Below, piece after piece: positions 1-8,464 of a stretch of 64,000 nucleotides of DNA (within the stretch, counting starts at the first letter, position 1; the number at the start of each line of letters is the position of its first letter). This stretch comes from Cystobacter fuscus (lineage in GTDB: Bacteria > Myxococcota > Myxococcia > Myxococcales > Myxococcaceae). The notes below the pieces were generated by a model. That model was not told the origin of the DNA. It searched no databases and was given only the letters and a program-made list of their open reading frames with translations. The stretch is taken from NCBI RefSeq assembly GCF_002305875.1, contig NZ_CP022098.1:5890001-5954000 (forward strand), read 5' to 3'. A program made the position numbers and the translations under genes.

Positions 1-171
1 GGGCGCGTGGAGGTGCGTGAGGGGCTCGAGCCCGGCGAGCAGCTGGTGGTGCGGGGTGGCGAGGCCCTCAAGGAGGGCGTGGCGGTGCGGCTGGCCAAGG
101 GGGACGAACCGTCCTTCACCGGCGAGCCTCGGGTGATGAGCACGGATGGCGGCGTGGGGGCGGTGCGATGA
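1..171 (+). CDS. RND efflux periplasmic adaptor subunit, C-terminal end (partial)
   Basis: The frame is open from the window edge and ends at TGA 169-171, giving the last 56 residues of a protein. The piece VRGGEALKEGVAVRL resembles the final beta-strands (membrane-proximal domain) of HlyD/AcrA-type membrane fusion proteins, which end in a loop reading roughly 'V..G...L.dG..V'. The stop overlaps the ATG of the RND pump gene (ATGA at 168-171), the usual adaptor-pump operon arrangement. The adaptor would bridge the inner-membrane pump and an outer-membrane channel. The assignment rests mostly on this position, because the tail alone is short. Confidence 0.72.
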   Translation, partial: GRVEVREGLEPGEQLVVRGGEALKEGVAVRLAKGDEPSFTGEPRVMSTDGGVGAVR

Positions 172-3100
172 ACATCACCGAGGTCTGCATCAAGAAACCC
201 GTCTTCGCCTGGATGTTGATGGCGGCCACCATCACCTTCGGCCTGGTGGCGGCGCAGCGCATCGGCATCAGCCAGTTTCCGGATGTGGACTACCCCGTCA
301 TCAGCATCGGCGTGACGTGGGAGGGCGCTTCGCCCGAGGCGGTGGAGAGCGACATCATCGAGCCGCTGGAGGAGGCGGTGATGCAGGTGGAGGGCGTCAA
401 GTCCATCACCTCCAGCGCGCGGCAGTCGAGCGGCTCCATCACGGTGGAGCTGGACCTGGCGCGCAACGTGGATCTGTCGTTGCAGGACGTGCAGGCCAAG
501 GTGAGCCAGGCCCAGCGCCGGCTGCCCGAGGACATGGATCCGCCGGTCGTCTCCAAGAGCAACCCCGAGGATCAGCCCATCATGACGGTGGGCGTGTCCG
601 GCCCCTTCTCCCCGCAGTACCTCTCCGACTTCGCCCGCTACCGGCTCAAGGAGCTGTTGCAGACGGTGCCCGGGGTGGGGGAGGTGGCGCTCAACAGCTC
701 GCTGGAGCGCAACGTGCGCATCTGGGTGGACGCGGCGAAGCTGGACGCGCGGGGGCTCACTGTCGCGGACGTACTCGCCGCGCTGCAACGCGAGCACGTG
801 GAGCTGCCCGCCGGACGCATCGAGGCGGAGGGCCGGGAGATCAACGTGCGCGTGATGGGCGAGGCGTTGGATCTGGAGACGCTGCGCCATCTCGTGGTGC
901 GCGAGGCCGAGGGGGCTCCCGTCTACCTGTCCGACGTGGCGCTGGTGGAGGACGGCTTCGAGGACCAGCGCCGCCTGGCGCGCGTCAACGGCGAGCCCGC
1001 GCAGGGCTTGGGCATCAAGAAGCAGCGCGGCGCCAACGCCGTCGCGGTGGCCCAGGGCGTGCGCGAGAAGATGGCGCAGATCCAGGCGGATGCCCCCGAG
1101 GGACTGGAGGTGAGCGTCAACTTCGACTCCACCCAGTTCATCGAGGAGAGCGTGCATGAAATCGAGTTCGAGCTGCTGCTCGCGTGCATCCTGACGGCGC
1201 TGGTGTGCTGGGCGTTCCTCGGCTCGCTCTCGAGCACCTTCAACGTCATCCTCGCCATTCCCATGTCGCTCCTGGGCACGGTGGCGGTCATCTACTTCCT
1301 GGGCTTCACGCTCAACACCTTCACGCTCTTGGGGCTGTCGCTGGCGGTGGGCATCGTGGTGGATGACGCCATCATGGTAATGGAGAACATCTTCCGGCAC
1401 GCGGAGGAGGGCGCGGACCGGGTGCGCGCCGCGCGCGAGGGCACGCACGAGATCACCTTCGCGGCCCTGGCGGCCACGCTGGCGGTGGTGGCCATCTTCC
1501 TGCCCGTCATCTTCATGAAGGGCATCATCGGCAAGTTCTTCCTCCAGTTCGGCGTCACGCTGTGCGTGGCGGTGCTGCTGTCGTACGTGGAGGCCATCAC
1601 CCTGGCGCCGGCGCGCTGCGCGCAGCTGCTCAAGACGGGGCGCGAGGGGCGTGGCCGGGTGGGGCTCGCCGTGGATCGTGCCTTCGAGTGGCTGGAGCGG
1701 CGCTATGGGGGGGTGCTCGCGCGCGCGCTGCGCCACCCCTGGTGGGTGCTGGGAGGAGCGGTGGTGTTGCTGGCCGTCTCCGGGTTCGCCTTCAAGACGC
1801 TGTCGAGCGAGTTCGTGCCCTCGCAGGATCAGAGCCGGTTGATGGTGCGGATGCAGACGCCGGTGGGCAGCACGCTGGAGGAGAGCAACCGGCTGTTCCA
1901 GAAGGCCGAGGCCTTCCTGCTCGGGCGGCCCGAGGTGGCGCGGCTCTACGCGGTGGTGGGCGGTGGCGGCGGGGTGAGCAGCGTCAATGGCGGCATGCTC
2001 AACGTCACCCTGGTTCCGCCCGAGCAGCGCATGAGCCAGGCCGAGTTCCAGCAGGTGCTGCGCAAGGAGCTCAATTCCTATCCGGGCCTGCGCGCGGTGG
2101 TTATGGACCTGTCGCAGAGTGGCTTCACCGCCTCGCGCGGCTTCCCGGTGGAGTTCAGCGTGCGCGGCGCGGACTGGGAGCGGCTCATCGAGGCGAGCAC
2201 GCAGATGCGCGAGCAACTCCAGGCGAGCGGCAAGGTGGTGGACGTGGACACCGACTACCAGATTGGCATGCCCGAGCTGCGCATCACCCCGGATCGGGCG
2301 CGCGCCGCGGATCTGGGGGTGTCCATGGAGGCGGTGGGCAGCACGCTCAACTCGCTGGTGGGCGGGGTGCGCGTGGGCAAGTACAGCACGGGCGGGCGGC
2401 GCATCGACGTGCGCATGCGCCTGCTCAAGGATCAGCGCGCGCGGCCGGAGGACTTGTCACTGCTCAAGGTGCGCACCCAGTCGGGTGAACTGGTGCCGTT
2501 GTCGTCGCTGGTGGCGCAAGAGGAGCGCCCGGCGCTGCAGGCCATCACCCGGAGGGATCGCGAGCGCGCCATCAGCATCTTCGCCAACGTGGCCCCGGGC
2601 GCCACGCAGCAGGAAGCGATGGACACGGTGGAGCGCCTGGCGCGGGAGCTGCCCGGAGGCACGCGCGTGGTGTTCGGCGGCTCGAGCGTGGCCTTCCAGG
2701 AGTCCATCAGCAGCCTGCTCTTCGCGCTCGTGCTGGGGATTCTGGTGGCCTACATGGTGCTCGCCTCGCAGTTCAACTCGTTCCTGCACCCGGTGACGGT
2801 GCTCACCATCCTCCCGCTGTCCATCGCCGGAGCGGCCTTCGCGATGGCGGCCACGGGCACGACGCTCAACATCTTCAGCATGATCGGCCTGCTGTTGCTC
2901 ATGGGCATCGTGAAGAAGAACTCCATCATCCTGGTGGACTACGCGCTGTTGCAGCGTGAGCAGGGCGCGGACGCGACCGAGGCCATGCTGCGCGCGGGGC
3001 CGGTGCGCCTGCGGCCCATCCTCATGACGACGCTGGCCACGATGATGGCGGCGGTGCCGGCGGCGCTGGCGCTGGGCGCGGGCAGCGAGACGCGTGCCCC

Positions 3101-3278
3101 CATGTCGGTGGCGGTGCTCGGAGGCCTGTCGTTGTCCACGGTGCTCAGCCTGCTCGTGGTGCCTGCCTTCTACGTGGTGGCGGACCGGATGAAGACGCGG
3201 CTGGCGCGGCGCTTGGGCGGCTCCTCCGGGGACGCACCTGTCGCCGAGGGAGACAAGCCCGGACTCGCCGGGCCCTGA
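168..3278 (+). CDS. RND efflux transporter, inner-membrane permease (HAE1/AcrB-like)
   Basis: This is a 1036-residue protein, the standard length for AcrB/MexB-type proton-driven drug pumps. It starts with the typical N-terminus (VCIKKPVFAWMLMAA) and first TM helix. Two periplasmic porter/docking halves alternate with two six-TM blocks. TM4 carries GIVVDDAIM near residue 400 with the paired aspartates of the proton relay. TM10 carries IVKKNSIILVDY near residue 915 with the essential lysine. The start overlaps the adaptor stop by four bases. No outer-membrane factor gene follows in the window, since the next gene is an unrelated lipoprotein. The substrate cannot be told from sequence; HAE1-type pumps usually export hydrophobic drugs, bile-salt-like compounds or secondary metabolites. 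Confidence 0.93.
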   Translation: MNITEVCIKKPVFAWMLMAATITFGLVAAQRIGISQFPDVDYPVISIGVTWEGASPEAVESDIIEPLEEAVMQVEGVKSITSSARQSSGSITVELDLARNVDLSLQDVQAKVSQAQRRLPEDMDPPVVSKSNPEDQPIMTVGVSGPFSPQYLSDFARYRLKELLQTVPGVGEVALNSSLERNVRIWVDAAKLDARGLTVADVLAALQREHVELPAGRIEAEGREINVRVMGEALDLETLRHLVVREAEGAPVYLSDVALVEDGFEDQRRLARVNGEPAQGLGIKKQRGANAVAVAQGVREKMAQIQADAPEGLEVSVNFDSTQFIEESVHEIEFELLLACILTALVCWAFLGSLSSTFNVILAIPMSLLGTVAVIYFLGFTLNTFTLLGLSLAVGIVVDDAIMVMENIFRHAEEGADRVRAAREGTHEITFAALAATLAVVAIFLPVIFMKGIIGKFFLQFGVTLCVAVLLSYVEAITLAPARCAQLLKTGREGRGRVGLAVDRAFEWLERRYGGVLARALRHPWWVLGGAVVLLAVSGFAFKTLSSEFVPSQDQSRLMVRMQTPVGSTLEESNRLFQKAEAFLLGRPEVARLYAVVGGGGGVSSVNGGMLNVTLVPPEQRMSQAEFQQVLRKELNSYPGLRAVVMDLSQSGFTASRGFPVEFSVRGADWERLIEASTQMREQLQASGKVVDVDTDYQIGMPELRITPDRARAADLGVSMEAVGSTLNSLVGGVRVGKYSTGGRRIDVRMRLLKDQRARPEDLSLLKVRTQSGELVPLSSLVAQEERPALQAITRRDRERAISIFANVAPGATQQEAMDTVERLARELPGGTRVVFGGSSVAFQESISSLLFALVLGILVAYMVLASQFNSFLHPVTVLTILPLSIAGAAFAMAATGTTLNIFSMIGLLLLMGIVKKNSIILVDYALLQREQGADATEAMLRAGPVRLRPILMTTLATMMAAVPAALALGAGSETRAPMSVAVLGGLSLSTVLSLLVVPAFYVVADRMKTRLARRLGGSSGDAPVAEGDKPGLAGP

Positions 3279-3280
3279 GG

Positions 3281-5377
3281 GTGTTGGTGCGCCCGGCACG
3301 CCTGGCCCTGGTTTCGCTCCTGCTCCTGGCGGGTTGCGCCACGGGCGCGATTGGTGGCTCCGGCGGCGTGGCTGGGGAGGTGTCCACCTGTGCCACCCAG
3401 GCTCTTGCCCCGGGTTGGCCCGACCTCTCCTCTGGCGATTCCCAGGCGCTCCTGGAGCCCTTCCTCTCCTGTGCCTCGCCCGGCGACTTCCTCGCCTTGC
3501 AGCGGCGCGTGGACATGCCCCGGCTGGTGGCGCGGTTGGATCCATGGAGCGCCGTGCGGCTCGGGGCGCTGGGGCCGGTGTGCGAGGAGGCGTCTGGCCC
3601 GCTCAACCGCCAGCGCACCGTCTTCCTGCTCCAATCGCTGGAGCACTACGGCGCCGCCAATACCGAGGTGCTCGCCCACTTCGTCCTCGACTCCTGCCAT
3701 GACGATGATCTGAAGGACATCCTCCGCCTGCTCGCCCAGGACAAGCGGCTCACGGAGCTGCTCGAGCAACTGCCTTCCCTGGACCCGGCGCTGAAGGCTC
3801 GTGGCATCGAGCCTTCGTCTCATCCCGAGCGTGACTTCCAATGGAGTGACGTAGGCCGAGGCCTGTCCCGCGCGGCGAAGGACGCGCTGTCCACCAGCTC
3901 CGTGGTGAACGGCGCCCAATCCACGCTCATGGCGTTGCAGGCGCTCAAGGCCCAACTGCCGCCGCCCTACCAGCGGGCGCTCGACGCGGTGGAGCACGAG
4001 CAACTCGAGCAGCGATTCTCGACGGGCTCCGTGGCGGTGGGCGTCGTGGACCACATGACCTTCGGCGTGCCACTGGGTTTCTACGGCCTGGTGGCCGGGA
4101 CGGGCCAGGGGGCGCACTCGCTGGTGCGGGGCAGGTACGAGCAGGCCGTGCGCGAGCTGGCGCCCGCGGCCTTGCTGGTGGCGCTCTACGCGGGCGGGAA
4201 GGGCGCGGCCTGGCTCTCCGAGGGCCGAGGCGTCCCGGGAGTAGGGACGCGGGTGTTGAGTGGACTGGAGGTGGTGGAGTCGCGGGTGAAGGGCCTCCAG
4301 GACATGGCGCGGCGGGGGCGGGAGCTGTTGGGCGAGGAGGGGATGCGAGAGCTGGCCGGATACATCCGCGCCAGGAGGGAAGCGGGACGCCTGGTGGCGG
4401 TGGGGGGGGTGGATGCGGCCCTGGCGTTGCACGAGACGCGGGGGAACGTCGCCAAGGCCCAGGCGATGCTGTCCAGGGCCCACCCCGAGGCCACGGGCTC
4501 CTCGACGGGAAGAGGCGGCACGAAAGGCGCCTCCGCGGCGAATGAAGCCGCACGCCCCTCGCTGAAACAGGGCGGCGTCATGGAGCACCCCGCCACCCTG
4601 GCCGCCTGGGTGGATGAGCGGGCGGGCCTCACCCGGGAGGTGGTGCAAGCCAAGCTCGCGGCGGCGGAACTCGAAGCCTCGAGCCCGCGACTGCCCAGGG
4701 ACGTGGCGGTGCTGGAGAAGCAGCGTCCCTCGCTCGATGCCTCGCCGCCCGAGGCCCAGGGCAATCCACGCTGGAGCGAGTACGTCGCCTACTACGAGAG
4801 GCGCCTGGCGGAAATAAAGGAGGGCAAGGCCTCCAAGGGTCCTCTGCGCTGGGAGGCCTACGAGCGGCTGTGGGGGTGGTTCACCCGGGGGCTGGCCTTC
4901 GAGCGCACCATGGTGGAGCGGCTGAAGGCAGATGCGGCTCTGCCCCGGGCTCAGCGCCGCTTCCTGGGCGATTTTGACAAACCTCGCATCGAAACCTATG
5001 TGGGCGTGAGAAAGCCGGACACGGGCCTGCGCTTCGTGGATGTGCTCATCATTGAAGAGGGTGAATTCGCTGGGCGGCAACCTCGTGTCGAGACGTTGAG
5101 CTTCAAGAGTCGAGACTTCTCGGGGCTGGAATTCAATGCCTTGAAAGCTCAGTTGATTGAAGATGCAAGGGAAGCCCTGTGGAAGTATGGTGAGACACTG
5201 GATATCCGTCGAGACTCCCTCCAGCCCATCCTCCGGCAGGGCCGCGAGGTGTCGGTTTCAAGGATTCGTCTCGTCTACGAAGGCGGTGGGCTCATGCCCA
5301 GGGGTCCAAGCCTATTGGACGAGGCTGTGCACGAGACCACGGCAAAAATTCCTGAGGTGGAGGTGCTGATTCAATGA
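3281..5377 (+). CDS. SitA-like polymorphic lipoprotein toxin
   Basis: This 698-residue protein has a GTG start and a clear lipoprotein signal (LLLLAGCATG, lipidated Cys19). The body (about residues 40-400) is helical, with a hydrophobic stretch around 240-310 (DHMTFGVPLGFYGLVAG and following). I recognise it as the kind of N-terminal region found in SitA-family toxins, which myxobacteria pass between kin by TraA/TraB outer-membrane exchange. A low-complexity linker lies near 395-430. The distinct C-terminal domain (about 560-698) includes RFVDVLIIEEG and ETLSFKSRDFSG, which might be a restriction-endonuclease-like core, but this is a guess. The DNA for the C-terminal domain is visibly more AT-rich than the 5' part, as expected for an exchangeable toxin tip. 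The next gene overlaps it by four bases and is the candidate immunity gene. Family membership is from memory and needs a profile search. Confidence 0.66.
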   Translation: MLVRPARLALVSLLLLAGCATGAIGGSGGVAGEVSTCATQALAPGWPDLSSGDSQALLEPFLSCASPGDFLALQRRVDMPRLVARLDPWSAVRLGALGPVCEEASGPLNRQRTVFLLQSLEHYGAANTEVLAHFVLDSCHDDDLKDILRLLAQDKRLTELLEQLPSLDPALKARGIEPSSHPERDFQWSDVGRGLSRAAKDALSTSSVVNGAQSTLMALQALKAQLPPPYQRALDAVEHEQLEQRFSTGSVAVGVVDHMTFGVPLGFYGLVAGTGQGAHSLVRGRYEQAVRELAPAALLVALYAGGKGAAWLSEGRGVPGVGTRVLSGLEVVESRVKGLQDMARRGRELLGEEGMRELAGYIRARREAGRLVAVGGVDAALALHETRGNVAKAQAMLSRAHPEATGSSTGRGGTKGASAANEAARPSLKQGGVMEHPATLAAWVDERAGLTREVVQAKLAAAELEASSPRLPRDVAVLEKQRPSLDASPPEAQGNPRWSEYVAYYERRLAEIKEGKASKGPLRWEAYERLWGWFTRGLAFERTMVERLKADAALPRAQRRFLGDFDKPRIETYVGVRKPDTGLRFVDVLIIEEGEFAGRQPRVETLSFKSRDFSGLEFNALKAQLIEDAREALWKYGETLDIRRDSLQPILRQGREVSVSRIRLVYEGGGLMPRGPSLLDEAVHETTAKIPEVEVLIQ

Positions 5378-6714
5378 AATCGCTGAGCGTGCATGATTTG
5401 AAACCGGAGGATAGTCTATGGTTCGACTTCAAAGGTGACGTGGATCCTCAAGCCGCACAGGAGAATGAGTTGGAGCCCTTTCTTCAGGCGTTCGAGGCAT
5501 ACGCGGATGGATGGATGCCGAACGTCGTCAAGGGTAAGCGAAAACGCAAGTACTCTCGTACTTCATTCTGGCAGGCGTTGGAGGAGGGGCACGATGGAAA
5601 TAGCTCGGACCTTGGACTCTACCGGACGGAGTTGCCCGCACTGGATGGTTATTTGGGGCTAAAGCACCCGCCGCGCCTTCCCCAACTGCACATCCTCATC
5701 AACGTGAAACCGCTCTCCTTTTTCGCGGAGGCGGAACGCTGCCGGAAGTTCGTGGAAATGGTGCGCGCCTGGGCCTCCCGCTACCCGGTCAATCATGCCA
5801 AGGCCCATAGCTCCGATGACTTGAACCTGTCGGGCTCTCCCAATTTTGGCCGCGATGACGAGATTCAAAGAAGAGATGGGTTCGACAAAATCTACGAGGT
5901 GTTCTGGCTCAACGTTTTCGGCCCCAAGCTGGTGCAGTCCGTCGGCCGTGAGCGCGTGCTGTCCACGCCCGCCTGGAGGGTGGAGGAACTTCCCAATGGC
6001 TGCGTCCTCCTGGTGACGTGGCCTACCGCCGCGGACTTCGCCAGTGACGAGGCACGCCTCGCCCAGGCCCGTGCTCACGCCCACCTTCGGCCGGACCTGG
6101 ACTTCGACACCGTATTGCGCACCCTGCGCGAGCGCAGCGCCCTGCTCGCGCCCGTGGAGCCCCGCTTCCACCCGGACCTCGCGCCGCTGCTCTCCCGCGT
6201 GGTGGACGATGTCGCCAGCTACGAACGCCAACGGAAGGTGGCCGAATTCAACGCCTGGCAGCCGCCCGAGCCCGAGGAGTGGGCTCCGGCCACCTCCGCC
6301 TTGCCCTCGGACGTGGACGACCCGGAAGCGGCGCGCGAGCACTACGACACCCTCGCCGAACACCTCGTGGCCCTGCTGCACACAAAGGCGCCCTCCGTCT
6401 TCAATGCGACGCCCGAGTCGCTCACGGACGCCGACTTCCACTTCTGGCACGAGGACTTCCCGACGCGCTATCTACCGGAGGTCATCGAGCGATACGCGAT
6501 CCCCGCGGTGGGCGCCTACCTGGGCGAGGTCCTGGTGCGCCACCTCGGCGGCCAGTGGATCCCGCGCCGCAAACTCGAGGAGGCCCAGGTGCGCGTGGGC
6601 AGCCGCGTCTGGTTTCCCTTCGTCCGGGCACGCCACTACATGCGCTCGCGCCAGTCGCTCCTGGACCACTCCCTCACCTGGCTGTACCGCGTGGCCGAGC
6701 GGCACCGTTCCTGA
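5374..6714 (+). CDS. Candidate immunity protein for the adjacent SitA-like toxin
   Basis: This 446-residue protein has no signal peptide and is therefore probably cytoplasmic. Its ATG overlaps the toxin stop (ATGA at 5374-5377), implying coupled translation. Two parts can be distinguished. An N-terminal half (about 1-215, DNA relatively AT-rich) contains LPQLHILINVKPLSFFAEA and NLSGSPNFGRDDEIQ. A GC-rich C-terminal half ends in LGGQWIPRRKLEEAQVRVGS and a following helix, a tail I associate with immunity proteins repeated across myxobacterial genomes. The N-terminal part may be the toxin-specific recognition domain and the C-terminal part a shared module, but that is inference. The gene ends four bases from the convergent ubiB-like gene, with no room for a separate terminator. 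Confidence 0.5.
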   Translation: MKSLSVHDLKPEDSLWFDFKGDVDPQAAQENELEPFLQAFEAYADGWMPNVVKGKRKRKYSRTSFWQALEEGHDGNSSDLGLYRTELPALDGYLGLKHPPRLPQLHILINVKPLSFFAEAERCRKFVEMVRAWASRYPVNHAKAHSSDDLNLSGSPNFGRDDEIQRRDGFDKIYEVFWLNVFGPKLVQSVGRERVLSTPAWRVEELPNGCVLLVTWPTAADFASDEARLAQARAHAHLRPDLDFDTVLRTLRERSALLAPVEPRFHPDLAPLLSRVVDDVASYERQRKVAEFNAWQPPEPEEWAPATSALPSDVDDPEAAREHYDTLAEHLVALLHTKAPSVFNATPESLTDADFHFWHEDFPTRYLPEVIERYAIPAVGAYLGEVLVRHLGGQWIPRRKLEEAQVRVGSRVWFPFVRARHYMRSRQSLLDHSLTWLYRVAERHRS

Positions 6715-6718
6715 CTCC

Positions 6719-8413
6719 TCACCGCGGGGGATTCTTGTTGCCCAGCCACCGGCTCACGCGCACCTTGCCGAAGCGCTTGCCGAACAGGAACCAGGTGAAG
6801 GTGGCCCCGAAGAGCCCCGCCGACAGGGCGAGCCCCAACAGGCCCAGCACGGGCAGGCCGTGGAACTGCCAGGGCCCCGTCTGCGCGAAGGAGATGAACA
6901 CCCCCACGATGGTGCCGCACGCGCACAGGCCCAGGAACATCACCAGCGCCGCGCTGCGCAGGCTGTCGTTGAGCCGATCGAACTGCTCGGCCCGCACCGT
7001 CACGCTGAACTTCCCCGACTCCAGATCCAGCAGGATCTGCGACAGCTGCGTGGGCAGGTCCGCCGCCATCGACTGGAAGCGCAGCAGGGTGCGCATCAGT
7101 CCGCCCTGCAACTGGCTCGGATCATACCGGTCCGCGAGCAGCTCCTTGGCGTAGGGCATCGCCACCTCGAGCACGTTCATGTCCGGGTGGAGGCTGCGCA
7201 GCATGCCCTCGGTGGACACCGAGGCGCGGCCGAGCAGGGCGTACTCCTTGGGCACGCGGATGTGGTAGCGCACCGCCAGGTCCAACAGGTCGCGCATGAG
7301 GCTGCGCGAGTCCACCTCGCCCAGCGTTGTCGTGAGGTACTTGCCGAGCAACGTCTCGATGTCGTTGCGGAAGCCCATCAGGTTGGCGCGCGAGTCCGGC
7401 GCGCCCACGCGGTAGAGGATGCGCGCCACCGAGTCGCTGTCCTTGAGTGCCACCGCCATCACCAGCATGACGAGCGTCTCCTGCATGACGCGCGTGAGCC
7501 GGCCCACCACGCCGAAGTCCAGCAGCGCCAGCCGGTTGCCCTCCAGCACGAGCAGGTTGCCCGGGTGCGGATCCCCATGGAACAGCCCGTCCTCGAAGAG
7601 CTGCCGGAAGCTCGTGTCGAGGATGTGGCCGGCCACCTCGCGCCGGTCCTCGGGTGAGAGCTGCGCCTGGCTCACCTTCACGCCCCGGACGAACTCCATC
7701 GTCAGCACCGTGCGGCTGCTGAGCGCCTCGTACACGCGCGGAATCGTCATGTACGGCCGGTTGCGGTGGTTCTCGAGGAAGGCGCGGATGTTGGCCGCCT
7801 CGTGCACGAAGTCCAGCTCCTCGTGGATGGCCCGGTCGAACTCGTCGATGATGCCCGTGGGGGAGTAGAGGCTCGTCTCCTCCACCACGGCCTCCAGCAG
7901 CCGCGCGAGCGAGCGCAACACGGCCAGGTCCGAGTCGATCTGCTCGGCGATGCCCGGCCGCTGCACCTTCACCACCACCTCGTCGCCCTCGAGCGTCACC
8001 GCGCGGTGCACCTGGGCGATGGACGCCGCGGCCAGGGGCCTGGGATCGATCTCCCGGAAGAGCTCCGAGGCGTCGCTGCCGAGCGACTCGCGGATGCGCG
8101 CATACACCTGCTCCAGGGGGAAGGGCTCCACGTGATCCTGCAGCGTGGCCAGCTCCTCGACGTACTCGCCAGGCAGCAGGTCCGCGCGCGTGGAGAGCAC
8201 CTGCCCGAGCTTCACGAACGAGGGGCCCAGGTCATTGAGGAGCATCCGGAAGCGCCGCGCGGTGCTGGCGCGCTGGGTCTCGGCGGAGACCTCCACCTTC
8301 TCGCGGCGCCCGAGCATGCGCCACACCCCGGCCCGTTCGAACCACTCGCCGAAGCCGTGGCGCGCTGCGATGACCCCAATCTGCCGGAGGCGGTTCAAGT
8401 CCTGGAAGAGCAC
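6719..8413 (-). CDS. ABC1/UbiB (AarF) family atypical kinase
   Basis: This is a member of the UbiB/ADCK atypical kinase-like family (564 residues from the chosen GTG). In ubiquinone-using bacteria the family supports quinone synthesis. Seen here are the invariant KLGQ motif (PSFVKLGQVLSTRADLLP, near residue 68), an A-rich loop followed by AQVHRA, HGDPHPGNL (near 279) and the DFG equivalent LLDFGVVGRL (near 299). Two hydrophobic helices at the C-terminus (VMFLGLCACGTIVGVF and the segment after it) fit membrane anchoring. The frame stays open to a TTG at 8452. I chose the GTG at 8413 because it gives the familiar N-terminus (LFQDLNRLRQIGVI) and has GGAAAGG upstream. It lies downstream of nhaA on the same strand. 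Confidence 0.88.
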   Translation of the reverse strand: MLFQDLNRLRQIGVIAARHGFGEWFERAGVWRMLGRREKVEVSAETQRASTARRFRMLLNDLGPSFVKLGQVLSTRADLLPGEYVEELATLQDHVEPFPLEQVYARIRESLGSDASELFREIDPRPLAAASIAQVHRAVTLEGDEVVVKVQRPGIAEQIDSDLAVLRSLARLLEAVVEETSLYSPTGIIDEFDRAIHEELDFVHEAANIRAFLENHRNRPYMTIPRVYEALSSRTVLTMEFVRGVKVSQAQLSPEDRREVAGHILDTSFRQLFEDGLFHGDPHPGNLLVLEGNRLALLDFGVVGRLTRVMQETLVMLVMAVALKDSDSVARILYRVGAPDSRANLMGFRNDIETLLGKYLTTTLGEVDSRSLMRDLLDLAVRYHIRVPKEYALLGRASVSTEGMLRSLHPDMNVLEVAMPYAKELLADRYDPSQLQGGLMRTLLRFQSMAADLPTQLSQILLDLESGKFSVTVRAEQFDRLNDSLRSAALVMFLGLCACGTIVGVFISFAQTGPWQFHGLPVLGLLGLALSAGLFGATFTWFLFGKRFGKVRVSRWLGNKNPPR

Positions 8414-8464
8414 GGTGGGCGGCACCTTTCCACGGGCCCGGGCGCCCGGCAAACCCCAAGAATT

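Noticed and set aside
146-1159. A 337-residue plus-strand frame overlapping the start of the RND pump
   Set aside because: It is an out-of-frame shadow rich in G, R, A and H, inside a gene with clear RND motifs.
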